Shown here piece after piece: positions 56,316-64,000 of a stretch of DNA of 64,000 nucleotides. Position 1 is the first letter of the stretch. Each line of letters opens with the position of its first letter. Position numbers and translations under genes: made by a program. The stretch is from assembly GCA_964501535.1 (NCBI GenBank), contig CAZCSV010000004.1, positions 1-64,000 on the forward strand, given 5' to 3'. This DNA comes from FEN-1279 sp964501535. GTDB taxonomy: Bacteria; Bacteroidota; Ignavibacteria; Tepidaquicellales; Tepidaquicellaceae. The notes beneath the pieces are model-generated. The model was not told the origin of the DNA. It saw only the letters and a program-made list of their open reading frames with translations, and made no database searches.

Positions 56316-57770
56316 ATGGAAAAATATTTTGAAAAGTTCAGGCGGAACACTATTGGTCACAATCAGGAATTCATTTCCGCGTACGGGAAAAAGAGAATGA
56401 TATATGCGGACTGGGTAGCGAGCGGGCGGCTTTACCGTCCGATAGAAAAGAGGATTGCAAATGAGATAGGACCTTACGTTGCAAACACGCACACGGAAAC
56501 GAGCGAGACGGGAACGCTGATGACGAAGGCATATCACACGGCGCACAGGTTAATAAAGGAGCACGTAAACGCAGACAAGAGCGACGTAATAATAACTGCA
56601 GGTTTTGGAATGACGACGGTGATAAACAAGTTCCAGCGGATACTCGGATTAAAGAAATGCCAGAACCAGCAATTCAAAAATTGCAGTTCACTCGGAAAAA
56701 GACCCGTCGTATTTATTACCCATATGGAGCATCACTCAAATCACACGGCGTGGTTCGAAACCTTTGCAGACGTTGTGCAGGTCCAGCCGGATAAGGATTT
56801 GCTTGTTGACATGAACGACCTTGAATCTCAATTAATAAGACATAAAGACAGACCGGCACTTTTCGGTTCGTTCACTGCTTGCTCCAACGTAACGGGAATT
56901 GAGACACCTTATCACGAAATGGCGAAGCTGATGCACAGATACGGCGGATACTGCTTCATAGATTTTGCGGCATCGGCGCCTTATGTAGATATAGACATGC
57001 ACCCCGCTGACCCAGAGGCGAGGCTCGATGCGGTTTTTTTCTCTCCGCACAAATTTCTCGGGGGACCGGGTTCATCGGGTGTGATTGTTTTTAATTCATC
57101 TCTCTATCAAAATTACGTTCCCGACCAGCCGGGGGGCGGAACGGTCTGGTGGACGAATCCGTGGGGGGGGTTCAGGTACATAGACGATATCGAAGCGAGA
57201 GAGGACGGCGGAACGCCGGGATTTCTTCAGGCGATGAGGGCGGCGATGTGCATAGAGCTGAAAAACGAAATGGGTGTGAAGAATATGAAGAAGAGAGAGA
57301 AAGAGCTTGTCGCTATTGCCTTCAGCGAGCTGAGAAAGATACCAGACCTGCACATACTTGCGGACAACACAGAAGAGAGGCTAGGAATAATTTCTTATTA
57401 CATAGAGGGCATTCATTACAATTTATTCGTACGTTTACTGAGCGACAGGTTCGGTGTGCAGGTCAGGGGCGGCTGTGCCTGTGCGGGAACATACGGGCAT
57501 TATCTATTAAACGTGACATACAACCAGTCAAGGGAAATCACGGAAAAGATAAACACGGGTGATTTATCCACGAAGCCGGGCTGGATAAGGTTATCGCTTC
57601 ATCCTACAATGACGACGGACGATTTATATTTTACGCTCGATGCGATTAAAAAAATCGGAAAGAATTACAAAAAGTGGTCGGAGGATTATATTTACGATAA
57701 ATACACGAATGAATTCACGCACAAGAAAGCGAAAGAAGGTATAGATTACAGGAAGTGGTTCGAGTTTTAG
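56316..57770 (+). CDS. Class V aminotransferase, cysteine-desulfurase-like
   Basis: 484 residues, longer than SufS (~410). PLP attaches at Lys246 in FSPHKFLGGPGSSGV. The ADFAASAPYVDIDMHP region holds the PLP-ring Asp, and the C-terminal segment has VRGGCACAGTYGH with Cys387 and Cys389, where cysteine desulfurases have a catalytic Cys. It may remove sulfur or selenium from cysteine or a relative; the exact substrate is not known. Its neighbour is an Rrf2 regulator, consistent with Fe-S cluster control. Confidence 0.87.
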   Translation: MEKYFEKFRRNTIGHNQEFISAYGKKRMIYADWVASGRLYRPIEKRIANEIGPYVANTHTETSETGTLMTKAYHTAHRLIKEHVNADKSDVIITAGFGMTTVINKFQRILGLKKCQNQQFKNCSSLGKRPVVFITHMEHHSNHTAWFETFADVVQVQPDKDLLVDMNDLESQLIRHKDRPALFGSFTACSNVTGIETPYHEMAKLMHRYGGYCFIDFAASAPYVDIDMHPADPEARLDAVFFSPHKFLGGPGSSGVIVFNSSLYQNYVPDQPGGGTVWWTNPWGGFRYIDDIEAREDGGTPGFLQAMRAAMCIELKNEMGVKNMKKREKELVAIAFSELRKIPDLHILADNTEERLGIISYYIEGIHYNLFVRLLSDRFGVQVRGGCACAGTYGHYLLNVTYNQSREITEKINTGDLSTKPGWIRLSLHPTMTTDDLYFTLDAIKKIGKNYKKWSEDYIYDKYTNEFTHKKAKEGIDYRKWFEF

Positions 57771-57824
57771 TTTTGCATCTGTTTCCGGAAGGATTAAGCC
57801 GAACTGATTTAAATTACAGAGCAA

Positions 57825-57897
57825 GAGCGATCCCTGCTTAGAGTCCCAAATAAAAAAATAGGGATGCAAAGAGCTTACATGCTGGGATGACAAAGCG
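57825..57897. repeat. Structured intergenic repeat, expanded copy 2
   Basis: It begins with AGAGCGATCCCTGC like the copy at 35619 and ends with GCTGGGATGACAAA, but the two arms (one mismatch) are separated by about 50 bases that include an internal GGGATGC. A further GAGATGACAGG follows. It occupies the spacer between convergent genes. Confidence 0.55.
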
Positions 57898-57927
57898 GGG
57901 GTGTGGAGATGACAGGATAACCAGAAT

Positions 57928-59322
57928 TTATTTTATTAATAATAGTTTTTTTGCGTCTATCATAATTCCATCAACAAGGAGTGAATAGAAATATATTCCA
58001 CTTGAAAAATCCGATAAGTTAAATTTAAAACTATGTTCTCCGTTATTTAAATTTTGTTTAACAAAAATTTTTATCAATTTTCCTGTAATGTCATAAATTT
58101 TTATTTCAGCAAATCCCCGCTTTAGCATTTGCACTTTAATATTTGTAGTTGAGTTAAAGGGATTGGGATAATTCTGATATAAAATATAATTCTTAGAAAT
58201 TGCTGAAATATTACTGCTAATTCCCATATATATAGTCGTATCCAGACCTCCAGTAACTGTATGCACTCCACCCAAAGAAATATAAGATGTGCTATCGTTA
58301 TTATATGCCCAACCATTATTTTTGTTAAAAAATTTAATATGTGAATATCCTCCAAACCTAACTAAGTTTGTATCAGGTAGTTGATAGCCCCAATTTGTTC
58401 CTCCGTTTGTCGTTTTCCAGATTATTCCCCTATATTTTGAGACCGGTGGAGGATAATATATCGAACCACCTACTCCCCATAATGTATCTTTATTTAATAC
58501 ATCAAAATCATACATCTTCGATTCGATAATGGGACCCCCTGCTGGTATTGTTTGAGTTACCCAATTATATCCACCATCTGTTGTTTTTTTCATCGAATAA
58601 TTGAATGTCTCACATTTCCAACCCGTAAGACTATCTGTAAATATCATTTTTTTAAATATTTCGTTTGTTAACTGAAACCAATTATCCCCTCCGTTTGTGG
58701 TTTTGTATGTGTTTGAACCCGTGCAACAAAAACCAATTCGTTTATTATAAAAATATACCCTGCTGAATTCTACACCGGAGGATAACTGAAACTTCAGAGT
58801 CCAGTTTATTCCTCCGTTTGTTGTCAAATACAGTTGCGGTTGGTTAAAGCCTGTTCCCCCTGCAATCCAGATGGTATCGAAATTTAACGGTAATAGATAG
58901 AATCCCAAGAATCCGGGTAAGGAATCATTACTCCATGTTTGCCCACCATTTGTTGTCTTAATAACGGTAAATCCTTCACATATTAACACTGTGTCTTTAT
59001 TTAATACAGTGATATTCTTTAAAATGGCTGAATTAGGTGGAAAATCTATGCAAACAAACCAGTTTTCACCCCCGTTTGTAGTTTTTAATATTGAACTCGG
59101 GTAATCAATTGATAGTTTTCGTAATACAATGTAACCTGTCAAGCTGTCTGCAAATGCGAAATCTATTAATGATTTTCCGTTCGTATTATAAATATACTGC
59201 GGAATCCAGCTGCCGACACGAGTATCCTGAAAATTAAAGCCGATAAATAAAAATAAAATAAAAATGCTGAGAAGTAATCTTGTAAGTCCCTTTCGGTATT
59301 TATAACCTTTCTCCTCTTTCAT
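57928..59322 (-). CDS. Secreted YCF48/BNR-repeat protein with T9SS sorting domain
   Basis: 464 residues from the ATG at 59322, which places a signal peptide after a short basic head (GLTRLLLSIFILFLFIGFN); a TTG 15 bases further upstream is less likely. Repeated KTTNGG.NW units (for example LKTTNGGENWF, IKTTNGGQTWS, KTTNGGDNWF, WKTTNGGTNWG) mark a YCF48-like beta-propeller. The C-terminal ~90 residues (LYQNYPNPFNSTTNIKVQML) are a T9SS sorting domain. Codons are more AT-rich than in neighbouring genes. It is probably a surface protein; ligand unknown. Confidence 0.9.
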   Translation of the reverse strand: MKEEKGYKYRKGLTRLLLSIFILFLFIGFNFQDTRVGSWIPQYIYNTNGKSLIDFAFADSLTGYIVLRKLSIDYPSSILKTTNGGENWFVCIDFPPNSAILKNITVLNKDTVLICEGFTVIKTTNGGQTWSNDSLPGFLGFYLLPLNFDTIWIAGGTGFNQPQLYLTTNGGINWTLKFQLSSGVEFSRVYFYNKRIGFCCTGSNTYKTTNGGDNWFQLTNEIFKKMIFTDSLTGWKCETFNYSMKKTTDGGYNWVTQTIPAGGPIIESKMYDFDVLNKDTLWGVGGSIYYPPPVSKYRGIIWKTTNGGTNWGYQLPDTNLVRFGGYSHIKFFNKNNGWAYNNDSTSYISLGGVHTVTGGLDTTIYMGISSNISAISKNYILYQNYPNPFNSTTNIKVQMLKRGFAEIKIYDITGKLIKIFVKQNLNNGEHSFKFNLSDFSSGIYFYSLLVDGIMIDAKKLLLIK

Positions 59323-59424
59323 AAATGAAATATTCAAGATTCGTTTGCGTAATTGTAAAAAGAATATTTTAAAATGTCAATTCAATGTTTAGGAGAGAAA
59401 TTTTGTGGATTAAGTGAAAAGGGT

Positions 59425-59482
59425 GTATGGATTAGCTTTGCTGAACAAAGAGCGTATGGATTAGCTTCGCTGAACACAGAGC
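59425..59482. repeat. Tandem 29-bp repeat pair
   Basis: Two adjacent 29-bp units (59425-59453 and 59454-59482) beginning GTATGGATTAGCTT and ending AGAGC differ at two positions. They sit upstream of the YCF48-like gene and directly join the structured repeat that follows. Confidence 0.8.
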
Positions 59483-59660
59483 GATTCCGGCCTAAAATCC
59501 GCCGGAATGACAGAGCGGGTGCGGGGATGACAAGTTAGGTTGCGGGGGCGAGAGATCGGGGTGGCGGGTGAGAGATCGGGGTGGTGGGGTGACAAATTGG
59601 AACGAGGGGGTAAGAAAGCGGAGCGCAGGGATGAAAGAGAATAGTGCGAGAACAACAAGG
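59478..59660. repeat. Structured intergenic repeat cluster, copy 3
   Basis: AGAGCG is followed by a perfect 8-bp inverted repeat (ATTCCGGC / GCCGGAAT, 59484-59491 and 59501-59508) with a 9-base loop and GACAGAG, the same geometry as the copy at 35619 but with a different stem. Several degenerate GATGACAAG-like units follow, then a 20-bp tandem pair (GAGAGATCGGGGTGG..., 59550-59569 and 59570-59589). ORFs read from this tract on the minus strand are repeat artefacts. Confidence 0.65.
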
Positions 59661-59760
59661 AATAGTAAGTGGTGGCAGAGAGATTTTTTATTATACAATT
59701 GCATTATGTTGAAAGGGCGGGAGGTACAATAAAAAGTTAAATTTCAGATAAGACAAACAA

Positions 59761-59796
59761 AAAACCCGTCATCGGTTTCCCGAGACGGGTTTTTTT
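59761..59796 (-). terminator. Terminator after the cold-shock gene
   Basis: A 10-bp outer stem (AAAACCCGTC / GACGGGTTTT) plus a 4-bp inner stem; read on the minus strand it ends in a T-run. It lies 15 bases beyond the csp stop. Confidence 0.88.
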
Positions 59797-59810
59797 GTGA
59801 AAAGGTTTTG

Positions 59811-60020
59811 TTAGTTATTGCTAACCTTAGAGACGTTAGCGGCCTGCGGACCCTTAGGTCCTTCTTCGATCTCAAACTCTACCGTATCACCTTCGTTAAG
59901 AGTTTTGTACCCTTCGGCAACAATAGCTTTGAAGTGTACGAAAACGTCTTTTTTTCCCTCAGTGGAAATAAAGCCATATCCCTTAGCATTGTTGAACCAT
60001 TTAACAGTACCTTTTTGCAT
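59811..60020 (-). CDS. Cold-shock protein, CspA family
   Basis: 69 residues, the standard single-domain size. [20 protein letters not shown] carries the RNP1 motif KGYGFI, and KKDVFVHF is RNP2. It melts RNA structure at low temperature or in growth transitions. The start is the ATG at 60020 with an AAAGGA ribosome site. The gene has a long untranslated leader (about 265 bases), typical of cold-regulated csp mRNAs. Confidence 0.97.
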   Translation of the reverse strand: MQKGTVKWFNNAKGYGFISTEGKKDVFVHFKAIVAEGYKTLNEGDTVEFEIEEGPKGPQAANVSKVSNN

Positions 60021-60284
60021 AAAAGAAATCCTTTCTTTGAAGTTTAAAAAATCCGTATAGAACGGAGCTCAAAAAGCAAACCTCCCTGGAATTTTGGGCT
60101 TTTAAACGTTCAGAGCCGGAACAGACAATACGAACTACCCGTTCACGGTTTCATCAATTACTGTGGAGTAACTTTCAAAAGAAAGGTTGCTTGCAGTAAT
60201 GTTAGAACTTTAAAGCTTGGCAAAACAACAAATAAAAAAACGCCATTCTGCACATACAGAATAAATCAAGGTATTACTTTTGAC
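60021..60284 (-). promoter_or_regulatory. Long 5' leader of the cold-shock gene
   Basis: About 265 bases between the predicted start and the ATG. Two hairpins are visible: ATTCTG/CAGAAT followed by GGCG and seven T's near the 5' end, and TCCGT/ACGGA (60052-60066) followed by six T's near the gene. Both look like possible attenuator or cold-sensing structures. No other gene is supported in this stretch. Confidence 0.6.
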
Positions 60285-60288
60285 TAAA

Positions 60289-60320
60289 CAAATATAATAA
60301 CAATATTAATTAACTGCAAT
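60289..60320 (-). promoter_or_regulatory. Bacteroidota-type promoter of the cold-shock gene
   Basis: On the minus strand a -33 ATTG (60317-60320) and a -7 TATATTTG (60289-60296) are separated by exactly 20 bases, matching the TTTG-N19-21-TAnnTTTG pattern except for one base in the -33. This is the best full promoter match in the window. Confidence 0.7.
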
Positions 60321-60390
60321 AGCTAACATACAAAATAAATAAATTCATTTTGAACTATGTTTAGTGTTGAATTTTCACGGAAAGCGGTTT

Positions 60391-60828
60391 TCACGGAATG
60401 TTCAGGATGCTTTCGTCATAGTATTCCAGTCCGCCAGAAACCCAATCGAGTTTAATTTTCCAGAAACCTTTTGCGAGTTTACCCGCAGGAACAAGCTGGA
60501 CGCCGAGCGAATCAGCGGAAACGGGAAGTTTTAGATCCTTGGAGATATCGGACGGTCTATAGAGCAGGATGAAGCTTTTTTCGTTATTTTTATCGGGCAA
60601 GGCGGGGAATTTGATTTTAATATATTTATCGAGCAACCGGATTTCGGTTTTTTCTTTAAGGGATTTCGTTCTATGGGATTTATCAATCTGCTCCTGATAT
60701 TTAAGTTCCTTTTCGTAGTAGTTATCGGTAACGAGTTCGGTTTTCTGGTTCATAGCGAAGAAAACGCTTGCGAGAACGGCAACAAGAAACACGAGATAGG
60801 ATATTAATATTTTTACGCCCCAGTTCAT
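60391..60828 (-). CDS. FixH family protein
   Basis: 145 residues with one N-terminal membrane helix (LISYLVFLVAVLASVFFAMN) and a periplasmic beta domain. The SDSLGVQLVPAGKLAKGFWK then IKLDWVSGG end is the FixH core. FixH is linked to cbb3 oxidase assembly and copper handling. It follows ccoG by 47 bases in the minus-strand cbb3 operon, matching the usual order. It is the last gene of this cluster. Confidence 0.88.
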   Translation of the reverse strand: MNWGVKILISYLVFLVAVLASVFFAMNQKTELVTDNYYEKELKYQEQIDKSHRTKSLKEKTEIRLLDKYIKIKFPALPDKNNEKSFILLYRPSDISKDLKLPVSADSLGVQLVPAGKLAKGFWKIKLDWVSGGLEYYDESILNIP

Positions 60829-60875
60829 TTTTATTTTGTTTTATATTTTTCGCACATTATTAAAATTATTTTTCA

Positions 60876-62255
60876 TTATTTATTCGGTCCGAGGAAAGAA
60901 GTTTTGATTTCGTTAATTATTTTTCCATCGGCGACGACCTGCAGAGTCAGAGGAATCAGAGTCGTTTTTATTTTTTCTTTCGGGAACAGAATCAGGAACT
61001 CGGTTTCGCTGACGCCGAGAGCAGGGATTACGACGTCCTTTCCGACGAGCTTCAGTTCGGCATCGTTATTATTCACATTCAGCCGGATCATCACATCTTT
61101 GTATGTATTATTAACAAGCTTGAGTGTGTAGAGGTTACTGATTTTGTTTTCCGCCTGTTCCTGATAGACCTTGCCGGGAGCCCGCAGAATGTTTGCATCA
61201 ATTTCCGAGCGAACTGAAACGAGCGTTATCAAAATAGCAAGGAGGAAGACAAGCACAACCGAATACCCTATTATTCTGGGAGTAAGTTTAAACTTCGATT
61301 TGTCTTTAATATTATTAAGCGACGCATATCTTATGAGACCTTTCGGCAGTTTTACTTTATCCATAATCGAATCACACGCATCTATGCAGGAGGTACAATT
61401 CACGCATTCGAGCTGTGTACCGTTTCTGATATCAATTCCGGTCGGGCAAACGGCAACGCAGAGGTTACAGTTTATGCAGTCCCCTGTTGTTTTGGGGTTT
61501 TGCAGTTTGCCTCTCGGCTCTCCCCTGACGTAGTCATAAGCGACCACAACGGAATTGGGGTCGAGCAGTACTCCCTGCAATCTGCCGTAGGGGCAGACGA
61601 TAATGCACGCCTGTTCCCTGAATTTAGCGAAGACAAAATAGAAAAAGCAAGAAAAGGTCATTACGGCGATGAAGGCACTCAGATGCTCGGAAGGAGATTT
61701 CGATACGATTTCATAAAGCTTATCGATGCCGACTATATATGCAACGATTGTATTTCCGATTAAGAACGAGACCGCGAAGAATATAAGGTGCTTTGCGGTC
61801 TTCCTGAAAATTTTATTGATATTCCAGGGTTCATTATCCAGAGCTTTTTGCCGTGCGGCATCGCCTTCGAGCCAGTATTCAATTTTCCTGAAAACCATTT
61901 CCATAAAGACAGTCTGCGGGCAGACCCATCCGCAGAACAGCCTGCCATATACGGCAGTAAACAGAACGATAAATACAAGAAGAGAAATAGTAGCGATAAC
62001 AAGCAGGTAAAAATCCTGCGGTCCGAAAGCGAATCCGAAGAGTATAAATTTTCTATCGAGGACATTAAGCAATATAAGTGGTTGACCGTTGACTTTAACG
62101 AACGGTGCTCCAAACAGAAAAGCAAGGAGGAAAATGCTGAGCAGGGTTCTTGCGGTATAGTATTTCCCCTTCTGTTTTTTAGGATATACCCAGACTCTTT
62201 TTCCTTTTTCGTTAACGGTGGAAATATGGTCGCGGAAGCTTTCTTGTTCGCTCAT
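60876..62255 (-). CDS. ccoG: Cytochrome c oxidase accessory protein CcoG (FixG/RdxA)
   Basis: 459 residues with about five membrane helices. Between helices lie two 4Fe-4S-type cysteine clusters (GDCINCNLCVAVCPTGIDIR and LECVNCTSCIDACDSIMDKV), plus the family's early YGRLFCGWVCPQTVFMEMVF. CcoG is thought to reduce copper for the CuB centre of cbb3 oxidase. It follows ccoP by 35 bases on the minus strand. Confidence 0.96.
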   Translation of the reverse strand: MSEQESFRDHISTVNEKGKRVWVYPKKQKGKYYTARTLLSIFLLAFLFGAPFVKVNGQPLILLNVLDRKFILFGFAFGPQDFYLLVIATISLLVFIVLFTAVYGRLFCGWVCPQTVFMEMVFRKIEYWLEGDAARQKALDNEPWNINKIFRKTAKHLIFFAVSFLIGNTIVAYIVGIDKLYEIVSKSPSEHLSAFIAVMTFSCFFYFVFAKFREQACIIVCPYGRLQGVLLDPNSVVVAYDYVRGEPRGKLQNPKTTGDCINCNLCVAVCPTGIDIRNGTQLECVNCTSCIDACDSIMDKVKLPKGLIRYASLNNIKDKSKFKLTPRIIGYSVVLVFLLAILITLVSVRSEIDANILRAPGKVYQEQAENKISNLYTLKLVNNTYKDVMIRLNVNNNDAELKLVGKDVVIPALGVSETEFLILFPKEKIKTTLIPLTLQVVADGKIINEIKTSFLGPNK

Positions 62256-62290
62256 TTATTTCGGAATAAATTCTTAAGTGTTATATTTTG

Positions 62291-63124
62291 TTATTTACCT
62301 TTCAAGCGGTCGGTTTTACCGGTTTTAGTAGAATCCGGTTTTACCGATTCTTCTTTATAAATCTGGCCTTCGGGCGGTTTTCCGTTTGGCGGTTTCGTTC
62401 CGTACAAAGTTAACACATAGGATGCGGTCTGTTGGATTTGCTTCGGGTTCAGTTGAGCCTTCCATGTAATCATTCCCTTAGCTGGGACGCCGTTTGAAAT
62501 AGTTGCGAATACATTTTTAATGCCGCCACCGTGAATCCAGTAGTCATCCGTAAGGTTAGGTCCGACGGTTCCCTCGCCGAGGTTTCCGTGGCAGCTCACG
62601 CAGTTAACGGCATAGATTTCTTTTCCTGCTTTCAAATCTTCGGGAGAATCGAGAACCGTAACGTTAGTTTCGTTAATAAGCCCGCCGGATTTCATCAAGG
62701 TTTCTTTTTCCTGTTGAGCTGAAGTCATCTCCTGATTATATTCATCAATCATAAGGTTATCCTTTTTCAGGACATGGAAGTTCACCATATATATAACGGA
62801 AAAGAGAATAGTAACATAGAACAGAAACTGGAACCAGGCAGGGGCTTTATTATCGAGTTCAAAAATACCGTCATAGTTATGTTCCTTAATAAGCAAAGCA
62901 CCAAGGTCATCGACAGGTTTTGCTTTAGCTTTTTTTGCTTTTCTTTCCAAAGAATCAAAAATCATAAAAGAAGCAAACATAGCAGACAGAAGAAACAGCA
63001 GGCCCGTAAGGAAGACATAGGCATAGCTTATGGATGCCATACCCGGCTTATCTGTAGTCTGGGCAGAGGCAGCAACGGGAAGCAGGAGAAAAATTATATA
63101 TAAAATTTTAAATTTATTTTTCAT
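62291..63124 (-). CDS. ccoP: Cytochrome cbb3 oxidase subunit III, single-haem form
   Basis: 277 residues. Two N-terminal hydrophobic segments and the cbb3 N-terminal domain (about 85-145: YDGIFELDNKAPAWFQFLFY) are followed by one c-haem site, Cys175/Cys178/His179 (NCVSCHGNLGEGTVGPNLTD). Proteobacterial CcoP has two haems; single-haem forms are common in the Bacteroidota group. It delivers electrons to CcoO and CcoN. It is followed by ccoG and preceded by ccoQ (14-base gap). Confidence 0.94.
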   Translation of the reverse strand: MKNKFKILYIIFLLLPVAASAQTTDKPGMASISYAYVFLTGLLFLLSAMFASFMIFDSLERKAKKAKAKPVDDLGALLIKEHNYDGIFELDNKAPAWFQFLFYVTILFSVIYMVNFHVLKKDNLMIDEYNQEMTSAQQEKETLMKSGGLINETNVTVLDSPEDLKAGKEIYAVNCVSCHGNLGEGTVGPNLTDDYWIHGGGIKNVFATISNGVPAKGMITWKAQLNPKQIQQTASYVLTLYGTKPPNGKPPEGQIYKEESVKPDSTKTGKTDRLKGK

Positions 63125-63138
63125 TCAGGATAAAATTG

Positions 63139-63297
63139 TTATTTATCAAAAGGAAGATTTTCCATTTTATTAATATATTTTTTATCGATTTTAAATATCC
63201 ACACAACCACTGTAATAAAAACGGCAACGAAAATCAGCATAGCGGCGATTGCAAATACTTCTATATTTTCTATTGATTCCAAATAATGCTGTATCAT
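63139..63297 (-). CDS. Small cbb3 oxidase subunit CcoQ-like
   Basis: 52 residues, ATG at 63297 to TAA at 63139. A short head (MIQHYLESIENIEVF) and one membrane helix (AIAAMLIFVAVFITVVVWIF) lead to a polar tail with KIDKKYINKMENLPFD. Position and shape match FixQ/CcoQ, the small stabilising subunit. It lies 7 bases after the ccoO stop and 14 bases before ccoP on the minus strand, so it fills the gap in the operon. Confidence 0.85.
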   Translation of the reverse strand: MIQHYLESIENIEVFAIAAMLIFVAVFITVVVWIFKIDKKYINKMENLPFDK

Positions 63298-63304
63298 AGT
63301 ATTA

Positions 63305-64000
63305 TTATTTTATTCTTATATCGGTACCCAGCCGCTGCAGGTAAGCGATAAGGGCAATAATTTCTTTATCGTTTGTAACGTCCACTCCCTGTTTCTGCAG
63401 GTCCTGCGCAATTTCTTCAGCTTGTTTGAGCAATTCGGCGTTAGCGATTTTTTCGAATCCAGCTTCATAGGGAACACCTACTCTTCTGAGAGCATTTATT
63501 TTTGCTTCTGTCGTAGAAATATCGAGCGTCTGGGTAATAAGCCACGGATACTTCGGCATAATGGAGCCGGGTGAAACGCTTACCGGGTCCTGCATATGCA
63601 GATAATGCCACAGATTAGGATATTTCTTTCCTTCTCTCATCAGGTCGGGTCCTGTTCGTTTCGAGCCCCACATGAACGGGTGGTCATACACATATTCTCC
63701 GGCTTTTGAATATTCGCCGTATCTTTCGGTTTCAGACCTGAAGGGTCTGACGAGCTGTGAGTGACAGCCGAGGCAACCTTCCCTGATATACAAATCTCTA
63801 CCCTGCACCTCAAGGGGGGTATATGGTTTAACACTTGGTATAGTAGGGACGTTTGATTTTACAGCAAATGTCGGAATTATTTCGATAAGACCGCCAATAA
63901 GCACTACCACCAGGGAGATAACCGTAAACTGAAGCGGTCGGCTTTCGAGCAAGCGATGTCTGCCGAGGAATGATTTAGGTTTTTCTTTATATTCGATTTT
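63305..64000 (-). CDS. ccoO: Cytochrome cbb3 oxidase subunit II (partial, runs off right edge)
   Basis: The reading frame stays open to the window edge. The visible part has one membrane helix (LQFTVISLVVVLIGGLIEII), one c-haem site (GCLGCHSQLVRPF) and a C-terminal helical region. A TTG at 63952 could be used, but the in-frame sequence upstream (KEKPKSFLGRHRLLESRPLQ) is also open and looks protein-like, so the gene begins outside the window and may be fused to ccoN. CcoO accepts electrons from CcoP. Confidence 0.93.
   Translation of the reverse strand, partial: KIEYKEKPKSFLGRHRLLESRPLQFTVISLVVVLIGGLIEIIPTFAVKSNVPTIPSVKPYTPLEVQGRDLYIREGCLGCHSQLVRPFRSETERYGEYSKAGEYVYDHPFMWGSKRTGPDLMREGKKYPNLWHYLHMQDPVSVSPGSIMPKYPWLITQTLDISTTEAKINALRRVGVPYEAGFEKIANAELLKQAEEIAQDLQKQGVDVTNDKEIIALIAYLQRLGTDIRIK

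Noticed and set aside
59461..59704. Two overlapping minus-strand ORFs in the intergenic repeat tract
   Set aside because: Their translations are Pro/Ser/Arg runs produced by the tandem and structured repeats.
1..64000. tRNA, rRNA, CRISPR and transposase genes
   Set aside because: Spacers were read for tRNA-like CCA/TTC patterns, spaced direct repeats and integrase motifs; none was convincing.

Overview
The window looks like a chromosomal segment of a Bacteroidota/Chlorobiota-group bacterium, most likely from the Ignavibacteria or Kapabacteria side. Three secreted proteins end in a type IX secretion (T9SS) sorting domain with the motif NYPNPFNP. Shine-Dalgarno sequences are scarce. Several intergenic regions carry the TAnnTTTG -7 element of Bacteroidota promoters. 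The genome is AT-rich, and TTG, GTG and probably CTG starts are used. No tRNA, rRNA, CRISPR array, integrase or transposase was seen.

Layout. 1-9 kb: an HTH protein with unusual codon use, a MATE exporter, a GroES-like protein, two T9SS-sorted secreted proteins (M1 aminopeptidase, Omp28-like) and a PPK2 kinase. 9-14 kb: M42 peptidase, a possible small RNA or attenuated leader, a STAND-type NTPase with TPR repeats, and lipoate ligase. 14-20 kb: dnaG, then a tight ptsI / sugar-phosphate isomerase / nuoH run in which nuoH is separated from the other nuo genes. 20-27.5 kb: an envelope region with a TlpA-like thioredoxin, an outer-membrane barrel, an Omp28-like lipoprotein, a helix-hairpin-helix barrel protein and a subtilase with calcium-loop-like inserts. 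27.6-39.7 kb: housekeeping genes with origin-region character: methyltransferase, der, yifB/comM, a perfect parS palindrome, mnmG (probable CTG start), a response regulator, dinB-like, recN and dnaA. An AT-rich spacer with repeated TTATTAACA-like motifs follows dnaA.

39.7-56 kb: an acidic Lys/Glu-rich protein with an HPt-like tail, manC, methylmalonyl-CoA epimerase, uvrC, phoH-like, a nitrilase-family hydrolase, a 17-residue-repeat secreted protein, an SDR, an etfB-etfA-acyl-CoA dehydrogenase cluster and an orphan sensor kinase. 56-64 kb: an Rrf2 regulator next to a cysteine-desulfurase-like enzyme, a T9SS-sorted YCF48-like protein, an intergenic repeat cluster, a cold-shock gene with a long leader, and the minus-strand cbb3 oxidase operon (ccoO part, ccoQ, ccoP, ccoG, fixH), which runs off the right edge.

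Together the genes suggest a respiring heterotroph. It has a cbb3 high-affinity oxidase, ETF-linked acyl-CoA oxidation, propionyl/methylmalonyl-CoA metabolism and an elaborate secreted and outer-membrane protein set. The less ordinary items are the STAND NTPase with its leader terminator, the thiol/outer-membrane cluster, a structured intergenic repeat family, the parS plus dnaA origin signals and the 17-residue repeat protein. No single locus can be proven from sequence alone to be a new system.
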